In this document: positions 29,556 through 40,868 of the stretch, piece after piece | Position numbering within the stretch: position 1 is the first letter of the stretch | Layout: each line of letters begins with the position of its first letter | Assembly (NCBI GenBank): GCA_003508835.1 | Contig: PUFA01000181.1 | Location: forward strand, 2,914,001 to 2,978,000 | DNA length: 64,000 nucleotides | From: Eonycteris spelaea | Taxonomy: Eukaryota > Chordata > Mammalia > Chiroptera > Pteropodidae | Direction of reading: 5' to 3' | Made by a program: the position numbers and the translations under genes | Notes under the pieces: generated by a model | The model's input: the letters and a program-made list of their open reading frames with translations, nothing else | Database searches by the model: none | Told to the model about the DNA's origin: nothing

Positions 29556-30163
29556 GAGGAAACAAAACTAGTGCTGCAAATGGGACAGAAAGGAGAGATG
29601 GGGTCTCTGACCCACCCAGCCATCGGCCTTCATCCAGGGTAGAGGATTTCAAAGGAAGGGTCGGGGATTCTGTACCCCAAAGAGCCCAGTCTCCTGAGGC
29701 CCTGGGGGATTCAGACCCTCAAACCATTGGCCGTGGCTCTCCTATATAGTCCCTTGGCTTTCTGGCATAATCTTGGGCCTTGAGAGGGCACAGCTTTGCT
29801 CCCATCCTCTGGGCAGGCTATACAGTCAGACGGGGGGCTCTGGGGGATTCCCCACTGGTCTCATCAAAATTTACTCCCAGCTCTTCTCAAAGCCCAGTCT
29901 TCTCCTAAGTGGTCCTCATCCCTGTCCCTGGGTTGGGAGAATGCATTCCCAGGAGGAAGCCTCCAGAGTGAGGCTTTGAACATAGGTGCCAGCTAAAGAG
30001 GCAACAAAAAATTCAAAAGGCCAAAGGGCCCCTGTGTCAAGTTGTTTTAGGGCAAAGCTAGAAACAGTGCAAACTCCAGGCTAGCCAGTCCTCCTCCCAG
30101 GCATTAGCCTGCAAGTTTCTCAGAGCACAGGAGCCTGAGAAAGAAGGTCAGGAGTGGGAAAAC

Positions 30164-30169
30164 TTTATT
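30164..30169 (-). terminator. SMG6: SMG6 proximal poly(A) signal
   Basis: Minus-strand AATAAA in CCTAATAAAGTTTTCCC, about 990 nt after the stop codon; a possible alternative 3' end. Confidence 0.45.
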
Positions 30170-31154
30170 AGGTTCCTGCCAAAGGTACAGAGGAGGGATT
30201 CAAAATGAGAACCTCTATGGCAAGGAACTGAGGTGGAGAAATTAAGGGGACCAGGGAGGTGAGAGGGATCAATTAGAAAGGGAAAGAGGGTGATGGGGAT
30301 GACTTGGGGGAGGGAGGTCATGGAGAGGGGAGGGAGAACTGAGAAAAGTGTGAGGAAATTTCTTACAGTGGGAACTAGAGCAAAAGGGAGGCCAAAGAGG
30401 GGAGAGTAAGCAGGAAAAGGCCACCCAGGAAGCATGGGCCTGAGACCAGATGTCCCTTCCCTCTAGACCCATGACCATCCAAGGGGAAAACAAGTGGCAA
30501 AGTGCTATGGACCCAGATTGGTAAGGACAGGAAGAAGAGCAGCAGGATGAGTGTGTGTTCGGTGGGAATGGGGTAGAAGAGGTGGGGACCTAGGGCTTCT
30601 ACTTGGGACATCTTATCCAAAACCCAACTTGGGTCCATGGGGGAATCCAGGCCTCAGGGAGAGAAACACACCCGAGGCACTCTCTTCATGGTATGACCAA
30701 GCCTCTTGGACACATTCAGCACAGGGGTTCTAAAGATTAAAGGGACCTGTGATTTCACCTGCGTCTGATGGAAAACTCTAAGCCCCCTGCCCCATCTCCA
30801 CCTGAGAAAGTGGCTGAGAATGCCTTCCCCCAGCCCTTGAACTAGAGAGGCGGAGGGGGAAAGACTGCATGGGCAGCCTCTCTGGCTTGCCACCTGCTGT
30901 CACTGCAGCCAGCCACCTCCCTACTAAATCTTGGCAGCCCAGGAGGGTCCCAGCAGCTTCTGCCCAGCTCTTGGGAGGGGCTCTTTGAGGAGCAGCTCCC
31001 CCACAGCACGGCTATGGCGTGGGTTGGAAGAGGATGATGGTTTATTGTCAGGGTGGACTGGTGGCTCAGGCACGTGGGCATCTTCCGTGCTACACTGGGT
31101 GCCTGGTGGCCTCTCAGGATTGGTTCCATGGGAGCGGGCCCTGGTGGGGCCTCC

Positions 31155-31285
31155 TCAGCCCACCTGGGCCCATGTGAGGAAGGCTGGGATGTCTCGCACA
31201 GGCACATTCCTTGTCAGCGCCTTCACACGCAGGTTCCGGTCATCCGTCAGCAGCACCACCTCCCGCAGTAGCCGGATAGGCTCCT
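31155..31285 (-). CDS. SMG6: SMG6 terminal coding exon
   Basis: Acceptor GCCAACAG. It encodes EEPIRLLREVVLLTDDRNL and KALTRNVPVRDIPAFLTWAQ, then VG-stop. TDD carries a PIN catalytic aspartate. Confidence 0.97.
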
Positions 31286-34200
31286 CTGTTGGCACAAGAG
31301 AGCAGGACTTCACTGAGGGCAGAAGGCAGAGGCACTGGCTGCCTCTCCTCTCTAGAGGGGAATGAAGTGTTGGGGGGTGGGTCAAAGCCAGACATTTCTT
31401 GGCCCTTTCATAAATCCTTTCCCTCATGGAGATGATCAGCTGAGGGTGCCCCTCCCCTGCTGGCTTGGAGAGGGCCATGTCCGGCTGGGCTGGCCTTCTG
31501 CTTTGGACTCCTGCCTCCTATGGAGGGCTGTGCTGCCTCATGTCCTGAGAGCTGCCTAAACACGGGCCTCCACACACTCCCTCTCTCCTAGTACTCTGAA
31601 CTACATGGCTGGTCCTGGGCTCATAATACTCCTCTTACCACATATCTTCTCCCTCCAAGGCAAGCAGCTCGATGCTTTAGGTATTAAGAGGTAGAAAGTG
31701 AAAGAATACAGAGCAGCTACCAGATGTGAGAAGTGGGGTTAGCTCAAGGGAGTTCTGAGGGGATGAGAGCAAAGTCCTTGGCAGAGCCATACCAGGTGGT
31801 CCTGAGGCTAGAGCTAAATGATTTCCTCTACTAAATAAAAGTAATCCATGGAGAACAGCTCTAACAGCACAGAAGAGGAAAGAGAAAAGGTAAAGTTCGA
31901 CTCATCCTCCCAGTTCTCTCCCTTCCTGTGTCTCTGCCTTTATCCAGGTGGTAGATCTGTGTATGCTTCCAGATGTCTTTATGCACATTTACAAGTGTAT
32001 ACACTTTTTTTTAACCCTATAACATTATAGTCATACTAGCCACACTTACTTTAGAATTTAAACTGAGACCAAGCACTCACACGAGTGATCTCCTGACCCC
32101 TGGTAAAGCCTCTCAGGTGACAAGTCCACTCCTCAGTCTCAGGCTGAGAATTTCCTGACGGTGGTCTGGCAGACAGCGAGGCACAGGGAACGTCCTTTGG
32201 GGCTTACTGACAGGGCGCTGGCTGGGCTGGGGGATTGCAAATGTCCATGTCGGATCTGAGCAGTTTCAGGCTTGCCAGCTATAGGCAGGGGGCTGAGAAT
32301 TGGCTGTCAGCCTTGGAGGAGTTTGAGGGAAGAGAAAGGGAGAGGCTTATGGAGTTGATGGTGGTGAGAGAAGGGGAAAGGTAGAGGAGGGTGTGATTGG
32401 GAGGTGAGGGGCTGTGGTGGGTAGGGAAGGAGAGGAAGGTGGCCATGGATAAAGGGGTACTCTGAGATTGCTACTCAACTGCCTGGGTCTGGCCCCTCTG
32501 GAGTGTGTGAGTTTATGGTGGGGTGGTGTCATGTGGTACTGTGTGGGCTCCCAGCTGGCTATCTCGGTCTGTCCACAGCCCTGCCAGTCCTGCCCTGGGA
32601 CTCAGACCAGGAGAGGCCCAGGCTTTAGGTCAGCCAACCAAGGCCCAACACTGCTGGCAGGGGTCTGCAGGGGTTTCTGTGGATACTTTGAGACATTTTT
32701 AACAATAAAACATCCTCTGTTTTGATACTGGTAACTTCACTTTGTTAGAAACCAGAGACTGTCATCTTGTCAGGCCCCATCCGCTATAATCCACATGATT
32801 TTAAAATTCAACATCGTTTACACATAAACATTTGGTGACAGTTTCTCTGTGAATCTGACAAGTTAATCTGCTAAGAATTCACACTGACAAATGGGGTTTG
32901 ATTACACCAGCCGTTGCTGATGTAATTCTGATAGGGGCGGTCCCCAGGATGGCAATGGGTTCCTGTAGGCTGTTTGGGGCAAAGCGGGGGTAGGGTGGGG
33001 AGACTAGTAGGGCCAAAGCCAAAATGTGTCTAAGAAAGAAACAGCTCTGAGGCTGGGTGGGGCCAAAGCAGTATCTGAACCATACTTCCCAACAAGGCCT
33101 TCGGCACTCTTGCCTACTCTCCCCTCGGAAGGTGCCCCTCGGAAGCTGCCCCTCGGAAGCTGCCTGGGAGCAGAGCCCAAACTCCTCTGTTTGGCCCAGC
33201 CAGGACTCCTTTTTTACCACTTGAATGCTCCAGATACGGCCCTAAGGGACAGTACAAGCAAGCCGCATGGCAGGACGGGTCTGAAGAGCAGCAGTTGTGG
33301 ACTCTACTACCCCTAGTACAGAGAGTGAGGCAGGAGTGAGGGGCTGCCAGGGAGCAGGTGGGAGCAGCACACAAGGGAGAAATCCCCAGACCAGCCTGGA
33401 AGCCAGGGCTAGGAAAATGAGCTGAGGAAATGGGTGACAATGACTAAAAGAAAATGACAGACTACATAAATGTAGACAGAAACCAAATGGTGAGAATTAT
33501 CAGCTCTGCAGACAACGTTGAGCTAGGTCCTAGGAATTCCTTCCAAAAGAAGAAATGTGAGATTCCTGGGAGCCAGGAGCAAAAAACACCTGAGCCTCAC
33601 TGACTGAGGGGCTGTGCAGGAAAGTTCTGGTTGAGTGAGGTGCTAAAGTACCTGGAAGAGAGCCCCAGGGTGGGCCTGTGGCCCAAATATAGGATTCTGC
33701 TCACTAAAAAGGCCTTGAAAACTGGGCTGAGGGTTCAGTCCTTAAACTCTCACTTGCCTCCAATACCATCCAGCCTGCAAAGTGCTACATACAGCTCATG
33801 ACCATAGGAACAGGAAGAAAAGACCCACTGCTTGCTGGGGAGGTACCTTCACCCCTAGCCCGATACAGGGTAAATATCAGGGATGAACTAAGAGGGTGAG
33901 TATGGCCCAGAATAGGGAGGTGGGCTCCAGGGACCACTTGGGACTGTCCTCTCAGAGCTGTAGGCTAGGCTCAGGAGACCATGGCCAGAATAAGCTACAC
34001 TGAATCATAAAGACATTCTTGCTGTCAGAGAACTCACTGAGGACCCAAGAAAGGAAATGGATGTACGCTGAGTGGGGAAGCTCACTGCCTGGAGCCTGGC
34101 TTCCTGGGCTAGGCCCATCCCTAGTTGGCCCAGGGTCCACTCGACATTCTTTGGGAGTAGGGGAGCTGTGACAGGGGAATCTGACTTCCAGGAGGTCAGG

Positions 34201-37200
34201 AAACTAGGCTGGCCTCAGGCCTGCAATCAGGCGTGATCCCCCAAGTCCTCATATTTCCTTAGGGCTGAGGATGGTAGGACAAGGTAAGGCTGAGGATGGA
34301 TGATCTTGAGGCAGAGGCAAAGCTGTACCTTTGTTGGTGGGCATGAAGTCCTTAGCCTTGTCTTTGCAGTAGTGGAGGCAGCAGGAGAGGATCAGGTCAT
34401 CGTTGTTACCCTAGAGGAAGACAGTGTGAGAGGTGCTATTGGGCAGAAGGGGCACCATGTGGAGGAGGCACAGGTATACTTTGTTTCTGGGGTCTTGGGC
34501 AGGGTCACATCCCAGAGTCCCTCCCATACACAGCTGGCCCTGCTTAGCCAAGTCTGGCTGTCTTAAGAGTGATCTATGGGACAGGGAACTTCCACTCCTG
34601 GGCCTTGATGGTGGCAGCTCACATTCAGCATTCCAGGAGTGACCTTCCTTTAGCCCCTCCCTCCTGGAGACCCTGTTCTGAAGGCTGGCTGTGGGTACTT
34701 TCTGCTGGGGGTCTCACCAGCTGGCCAGTGATGTCCTCACTGCGGAAGGCGATGGATTCGAGTTCGTTGCCACGGCTGGTCAGGGCTCGTAGACAAGTGT
34801 CCCGACTCTCGAATCGCCGCTCAAGGAACTCGATGGACTTTCGGGCCTTTTCTTGTACCACACGGGCATAGCCCCCGCCCGGTGGTCTGTCTCCTGCCCC
34901 TTGGCCAGGCCATCCAGCTCATTGATCACTGATGAGACACAGTCCCATAAGGTATCAGTCTCAGCAATCAGCAATTGTGTCTTCACCCTAGGCCTTGCTT
35001 TTCCAGCCAGCCCTTTGCCAGACCACAGAATCCGTCCTGCCCACAAGAGTCTTCCAGTGAAAGAAGGGGACCTTAGGGAGCAGGAAGTACCCCAGACTTT
35101 TCATAATGTTCTCTCTTCTTTCTGCCTCTTCCTCCAGGCCCTGTCTTCCTCCTGGGAGGAACTTACAGAGATTTTTCTGGAGCTGCTGTATTAAGAGGAA
35201 GAAACCTGGCCTCTCTAGCACATTCCTTAGTTATAGGATCAAACTGAAAGGGTCCCTCAGGAAAGGCAAGGGTATGTAGCAGCTGAAGGGAAAGAGGCAC
35301 TCTGCCTTATCCACTTGGGTCCCCAACCACAGCAGTCCAAGATGGACAAAGTTCTACACCCCATACCCTGGCAGAGGGCAGAGAGGTCATCAAGTGGGAA
35401 GTAGCAGTCACAGTCTCATTTGCAAGAGCCCTGGTATTCCCTAAAACCACGTCCTTGGCACATCTACCTCCTATGATACTGTGAGCGTGCGTGCGTGCGT
35501 GCGTGTGTGTGTGTATGTGTGTGTGTGTGTGTATGCCTGCCTGTCTGCCTGCCTATGTGTCTGGGACATGGCTTCATTTCTGGTGAAGATTCTTTCCAAA
35601 ATTCCAGCCAAAAGCCTGAGGTCAAGTGGGAAATATGCACTCCTTGGGGGCTCCGGGAGAGTTTGGGGTCTGAGGCCTCTCCTCAGTGCAATGATTCATG
35701 GCTTGGGGAATCGGCATGAGCATGCTGTTCCATGGCGAGCCTGGCACTCACTGTCTGGGTATTCAGAGACACTTTCTGGAAAGGGCCCATATGGAATAAA
35801 CAGACAGACAGACAGACAGACAGACACACGCACGCACGCACACATACACACAATGCCCATGCTTTCACCAACCTCAGGCTACAGTGTCCACACAATGTAT
35901 GGTTGAGGTTGGGGAGTAGTGGTAGATGGGTATATGGTACAGCAAACAGAACATCAAACAGAAAACTGGTATTCCATCCCCAAATCTGCTTTCCTGCTTC
36001 CAAACTAAACAGGCTTCAAAGGAGAAGCTTGTTTGTGCTTCTGCACCAGGCGGGGCTTCTCAGTGCTGGGGTCAGGACTAAGGAGCATGAAGCAGGTTAA
36101 AGAGCACAAGAAACAAGCAGTGAACGCTGTCCACTTAACCCTTCGTGCTCTGGACACAGGGCAGGAGTCTACTGAAGAAGGCTCACTAAACAGGAGCCCC
36201 TGAGAGTCCAAGGCCCTGCCCAGCTGAAGAAGGTTCAGAGTCTGCTCTAAACTGCTTTAACAGAGTTGTCATTTCCCAACGCCCTTGGGGGTCATCTAAT
36301 TATTCGGCATGTATCCTCTGGGTTTTCTCATATATTTGCTTCCTCCCCACCAAATCTGGCTTTCTCCATTGAACCATAAGCTCCTCAAGACCGAGAACTG
36401 CAGCTCTACCTTTTACTGGCTCCCGCAGGAACAAAGAGACTGTGTACACAGAACAGGTACAATCTGTGCTGGTGATCAAGACTACTACTAGCATGAGCTG
36501 GTGATTGAGGCTCCTTCTAAGTCTTAGGGGCCTCCTGAGATGTCAATTCTCTCAGTTATACCATTTCCTAACCATCTAGCAAAAAAGTGACTAATTCACT
36601 TTCTTCCCCCTGAAAATATTCTGGGTAGGAAAGCACAGACAAATTATCTTGAAAGCTGTTCCATCCCAGGGCCCAGGGAGGGGAGAGAAGTTAAACAACT
36701 TGATGGCCTTGCTGCTCTGCCTTGGGGAGAAAAGCTGCTTTACTTTTGAAGAACAGAAAATCTTCCTTTACGTCTAAGAGCCTGGGTTTAAGAGGTTCTG
36801 GCCAGGCCACATGGGGAGGGGGAAGGAAGACAGGGAGGGTGGAGGCGGGACGAGGGCTGCTTCAGTGCCAACATTCTCAGGTGGTGCTAACGCGTTTCCC
36901 ACAACCCCCCAGGGTTCTATAGCCTCTGCAGGGGCGGATGTTTCCTGCCCTTTGTTTCCACCCTCATCTGGCACTAAGACACTTGGGACTGGGAGGGAAG
37001 GCCCAATGGAACATCTTGGCATGGATGTCAGAGGTGGCTTGGCAGGCAGACTGCCAGTCTGGCTGCTTTTCCAGAGGACAGGGCTCCCGAACTTGCTCCA
37101 AGTGGCTGCTGAGAAGGGACATTTAAACGTCTGGGCTTCTCAATCATCTCCCAGACTCTCTCCCTCCACAGGCTAGCCCTAAGCTTTATTAGCTGAATCA

Positions 37201-38491
37201 GCCAGATTAGACGGAAGCCCAAAGCCCATCCTGAGGGTGACCTACCACAGAGCTCTAAGAGCCAAGGGTACCTAGACAGGTCCCTGGAGACAGCTCAGCT
37301 GGGCTCCTCTGGCCTGAGGGTGGAAGCAAACTAGCTGGGTCCTGAGATGCTGACCCTGTACCAGCACCAATGACCAGACAGTGGTAAGGGCCCAAGTGGC
37401 AGGAATCCACAGGCATGAGCCAAGGGTTTGCTCTGGAGGATTTCTGTCAGCCTGGCCTTAGGGTGACATTGGCCAGAAGAATGCTACCTCGAACCAACAG
37501 AATGATCATGAAAAGCTACAAGACAATCAGACCAAAGGCATCTAACCACTTCAAAATCCTCCCAGCCTCCCTGCCAGACCACCCAGCAGAACTGCCGTTA
37601 TCTGCCAGGGCTGAGTGTTTACCAATAACGGGAACCAGCTTTGCTGTTTTACTGCAAGCTTTATAAGGATAAAAACAAGGGCTGGGCTCATGCAGCCTCT
37701 GGTTGCTGGGACACAGGAGTCCATTTGCTCAAGCAGTTTAAGCCATGGATCAGCCATAATAATTTGAACTGCTTTGATTATTAAACAATTTTCTTTGCCC
37801 CAAACATTCCCTACTTCCCTGCAAATCCTGTCTTACACACATAGCAGGGCTCTGCCTGCTTAGCCCCCGGCTGAAGACATGTGCACAGAGGGGGCTGCTG
37901 TGCACGTGCAGGACTGCTCTGGCCTGACTCACCGATGAGGGCACCACCAGGATGTACTTCCTGCTCTCCAGCAGCCGTGCCAGACTGGCCAGGTGGTCAA
38001 TGAAGCCGTTGGTGTCTGGTACAAGGAACAAAGGTCTGATCTCGAGCTCCATCTGCCTCATCTGACTCTGGTCCTCCAGGACAGCCTGCAGGGACACAGA
38101 ATGGTGAGTGAGCCAGAGAGTGAGCAGGCAAGTGGCTGGGTGAGCCAGGGCCCTGACTCCACAGTGTGTCAGCATCCTGCACCCCCCCCCCCCGCCTCTT
38201 CCCCCTCCAGAGGAACGACTAGCCCATCAGGCCTGAGGGACAGGCCCAAAGGCTGGGCAAAGCTCTGCAATAAAAATCAACATAGACCAAATGGCCCAGG
38301 GAATGGGGTGTGACTAAAACCCCCGCCTAAGACTGAGAAAGGATCTGATGGCATTAAAAATAACAGATCTCTGAAAGTAAGACCTCGGGCTAAAAATCTA
38401 CAAGGGTGAGTTAGCTTCCTTGAATACGAAAGTGGTTATACATATATTATCTAGGAAGCAAGCATATAGAGGGATACTTCTCAATATGGAC

Positions 38492-38558
<67 letters not shown>

Positions 38559-40823
38559 CCCCAACAGAATTTGTATTTCAATTTACCTGTGTAGTTAAAA
38601 AAAGTTAGACTTAAAGGCTATACAAAAAAGCAATGCTGACAACTAATAATTAACACTGAAGTCTCCTACAGCAGCAAGAGTCCACTGGTGTGATGCATTA
38701 GGACTCAATTCTCATGTTTGCAAAGAGCAATACCTACACTAATCAGAACCTTTGCCCAACCCCCACCATCACAGTGTTTCCTCAATTTTAGTCTTTTGTG
38801 TTCTCCTTGCACTTCTCTGCCACAACTCTATGTAATCTGTACTATTATTTACTTAATGTTGTTCTTTAAACTGACTTTAAGTCAACTAATTTTTTGCTTA
38901 GCTTCTTCTTAAGCAATGACATCCATGGTATCAAGGGTTTAACAGTCAAGTCATATATTTACTAATGCAAGCTAAGCTTCAATAAAAAAAATCAAAGTGA
39001 CTTCTATGCATCACTAAAACTCTATCTCATGTAGCACCAGTGGTCTGTGCACCACACCTTGTAAAGTGTGCAGCCTGTTAAGTCTAGTGCTCGTCGGTCT
39101 TATGGCTGTTCACATCTTTTAGGGAAGCTTTATGCGCATCTGAGAAAGCCCAATTTTCTCCAGTCTGATAGAGCTTTATGTTTGGCAGTGGCTTGGGCAT
39201 GCCTGTCACTACAGAGCAAGGTCACTATTGTGCTGCTTCCTCTTCTGGGGGTCATGGACAAGAAACAAACTGCTTTACTGGCATCTGCCCATATAGCATG
39301 CTCCCAGTGTAGGGAGCTGGAGGGCACTGACATAAACTTTGCAAGGGCCAGGCGAGCAGGTCCCAGGCCTGTCACGCCCTCTTATGGCATTCTACCAACT
39401 TGCAGGGACACAGACACAGGCATGGGGCGGGAAGAGTAGATGTGCGTGCCAAGTGAGATGGGGCCCACAGTGCTGGGCCCTGGCCACTAACAGTCAGTGA
39501 GGAAGGTGCTCAGGTTTCACTGGCAATGACAGTAAAACTGAAAGGGCATGCCTTTGAATGCTGGGGGTGGCTTCTTCTCTGTGACCTGCTGGGGACCTCT
39601 CCCTATGAGTAAGCCACTGCCACTGCCACCACAGCTGGTGGAAGGCACAAGCCACAGGACGCTGGCAAGCATGAGAAATGCAGCGGAGAGGCCTAGTCTG
39701 CTGGTCTTCCTATTGCTCTCATCTCATTTAGGGAAAATGCTACCACTGCTGGCCACCTTCCCAGGGACCTGGGTCACTGTCCCTCCCCATGGGGCTGCCA
39801 ACTAGAGCATGACACACATTCCACCAAACTCAGCTTGGGTATTTCAAAAAATTATTTTTTATTGAGCTATAATTAACATATAACACTGTATAATAGTATG
39901 GGCATTTTGTAAGAACAGGACATGGTCTCCACTGAGGTTCAGTTAATAGCTACTATTTCTCTTTATACCGAAGGAACATCAGCATTTCTGTTCCTCAGTT
40001 TCCCAGCTCTCGATGCTCTCTATCCAGCTTTTCCACTGCCAAAAATGTTTTCCTTGTATCACAGGCCCCCAAACCTCTTTTTCGGTGAGAGGAGTCAGAA
40101 GCACTGGCACTGGTGTGGGAGGGACGGGGGGGCCTGCGCACTGCATCCACACCACTGCCACTGGCCCTTCCACACCGTACTTTTCCTGCCTCTAGCCGGT
40201 TATGACTGAGGAAGTGGAACTAGGTGCCACTTTTGACCCTGTGAGAACAAGCTCTTAAGACCTCACACCATCCTACCTCCAGTGCTGACAGCAGGCAGGA
40301 GGGCCTTTGAGTCAGGTGGCCAAGGGAGACCTGGAGCCCTACTTGTGTGTTCTGATGACAGGACAGAAGAAAAATTTAGGAGCAGGGTCCAGAGAAACTC
40401 TGAGTTCCTTAAGCTCTGGCTCAGAGCCAGAAAGGTGAACAGAGGCCATAGCTTCTTAGGAAGGTGGCAGCCTTGTTGGTTCCCCAGGGGTGGGGTGGGG
40501 GTCAAGCTATATGAGGGTAGTCAGAGCTGTGCTGCCATCATCCGGTCCCAGGGACACCCACAGACAACTTCCCTTAACCTGGCTCTGCCTAGTGAGTCAC
40601 CATGCAACTGCTTCCTGTTACCAATATGCCCTCACGGAATCTCAGATTAAATGAAGCTGTTCCCTCTTCTCCTGGGGTATCAGTGGGCTTCTGAGGTGGG
40701 GGTCACACCTAGGTCATGAGACTGGCCCAGTGCCCTTCAAAAGAATGGCAGACTGAGGAAGGATGGGGAGTCTGCAGGCTCTTTTCTGTGGGTGTCTGTG
40801 TTTCCGGCACTCTCTAAGTGGCG

Positions 40824-40868
<45 letters not shown>

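Larger units (their letters stand above)
29535..31154 (-). other. SMG6: SMG6 3' UTR
   Basis: Sequence between the SMG6 stop codon (minus strand, 31157-31155) and the most distal good poly(A) signal. It is unique and CT-rich in parts on the minus strand, with no open frame of note. Two minus-strand AATAAA signals, at 30169-30164 and 29555-29550, would give 3' UTRs of about 1.0 and 1.6 kb. Confidence 0.7.
34929..37932 (-). other. SMG6: SMG6 intron with inverted simple repeats
   Basis: It contains a (GTGC/GT)n block at 35481-35560 and a (CAGA)n/(CACG)n block at 35801-35852 that are partial reverse complements. A possible L2 fragment lies at about 36330-36440 ('ccataagctcctcaagaccgagaactgc'). 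No further exon is seen. Confidence 0.6.

Noticed and set aside
38420..38608. Open frame through the (AC)n tract and similar ones through (TG)n and (TC)n
   Set aside because: These are alternating Thr-His, Val-Cys or Ser-Leu translations of microsatellites.
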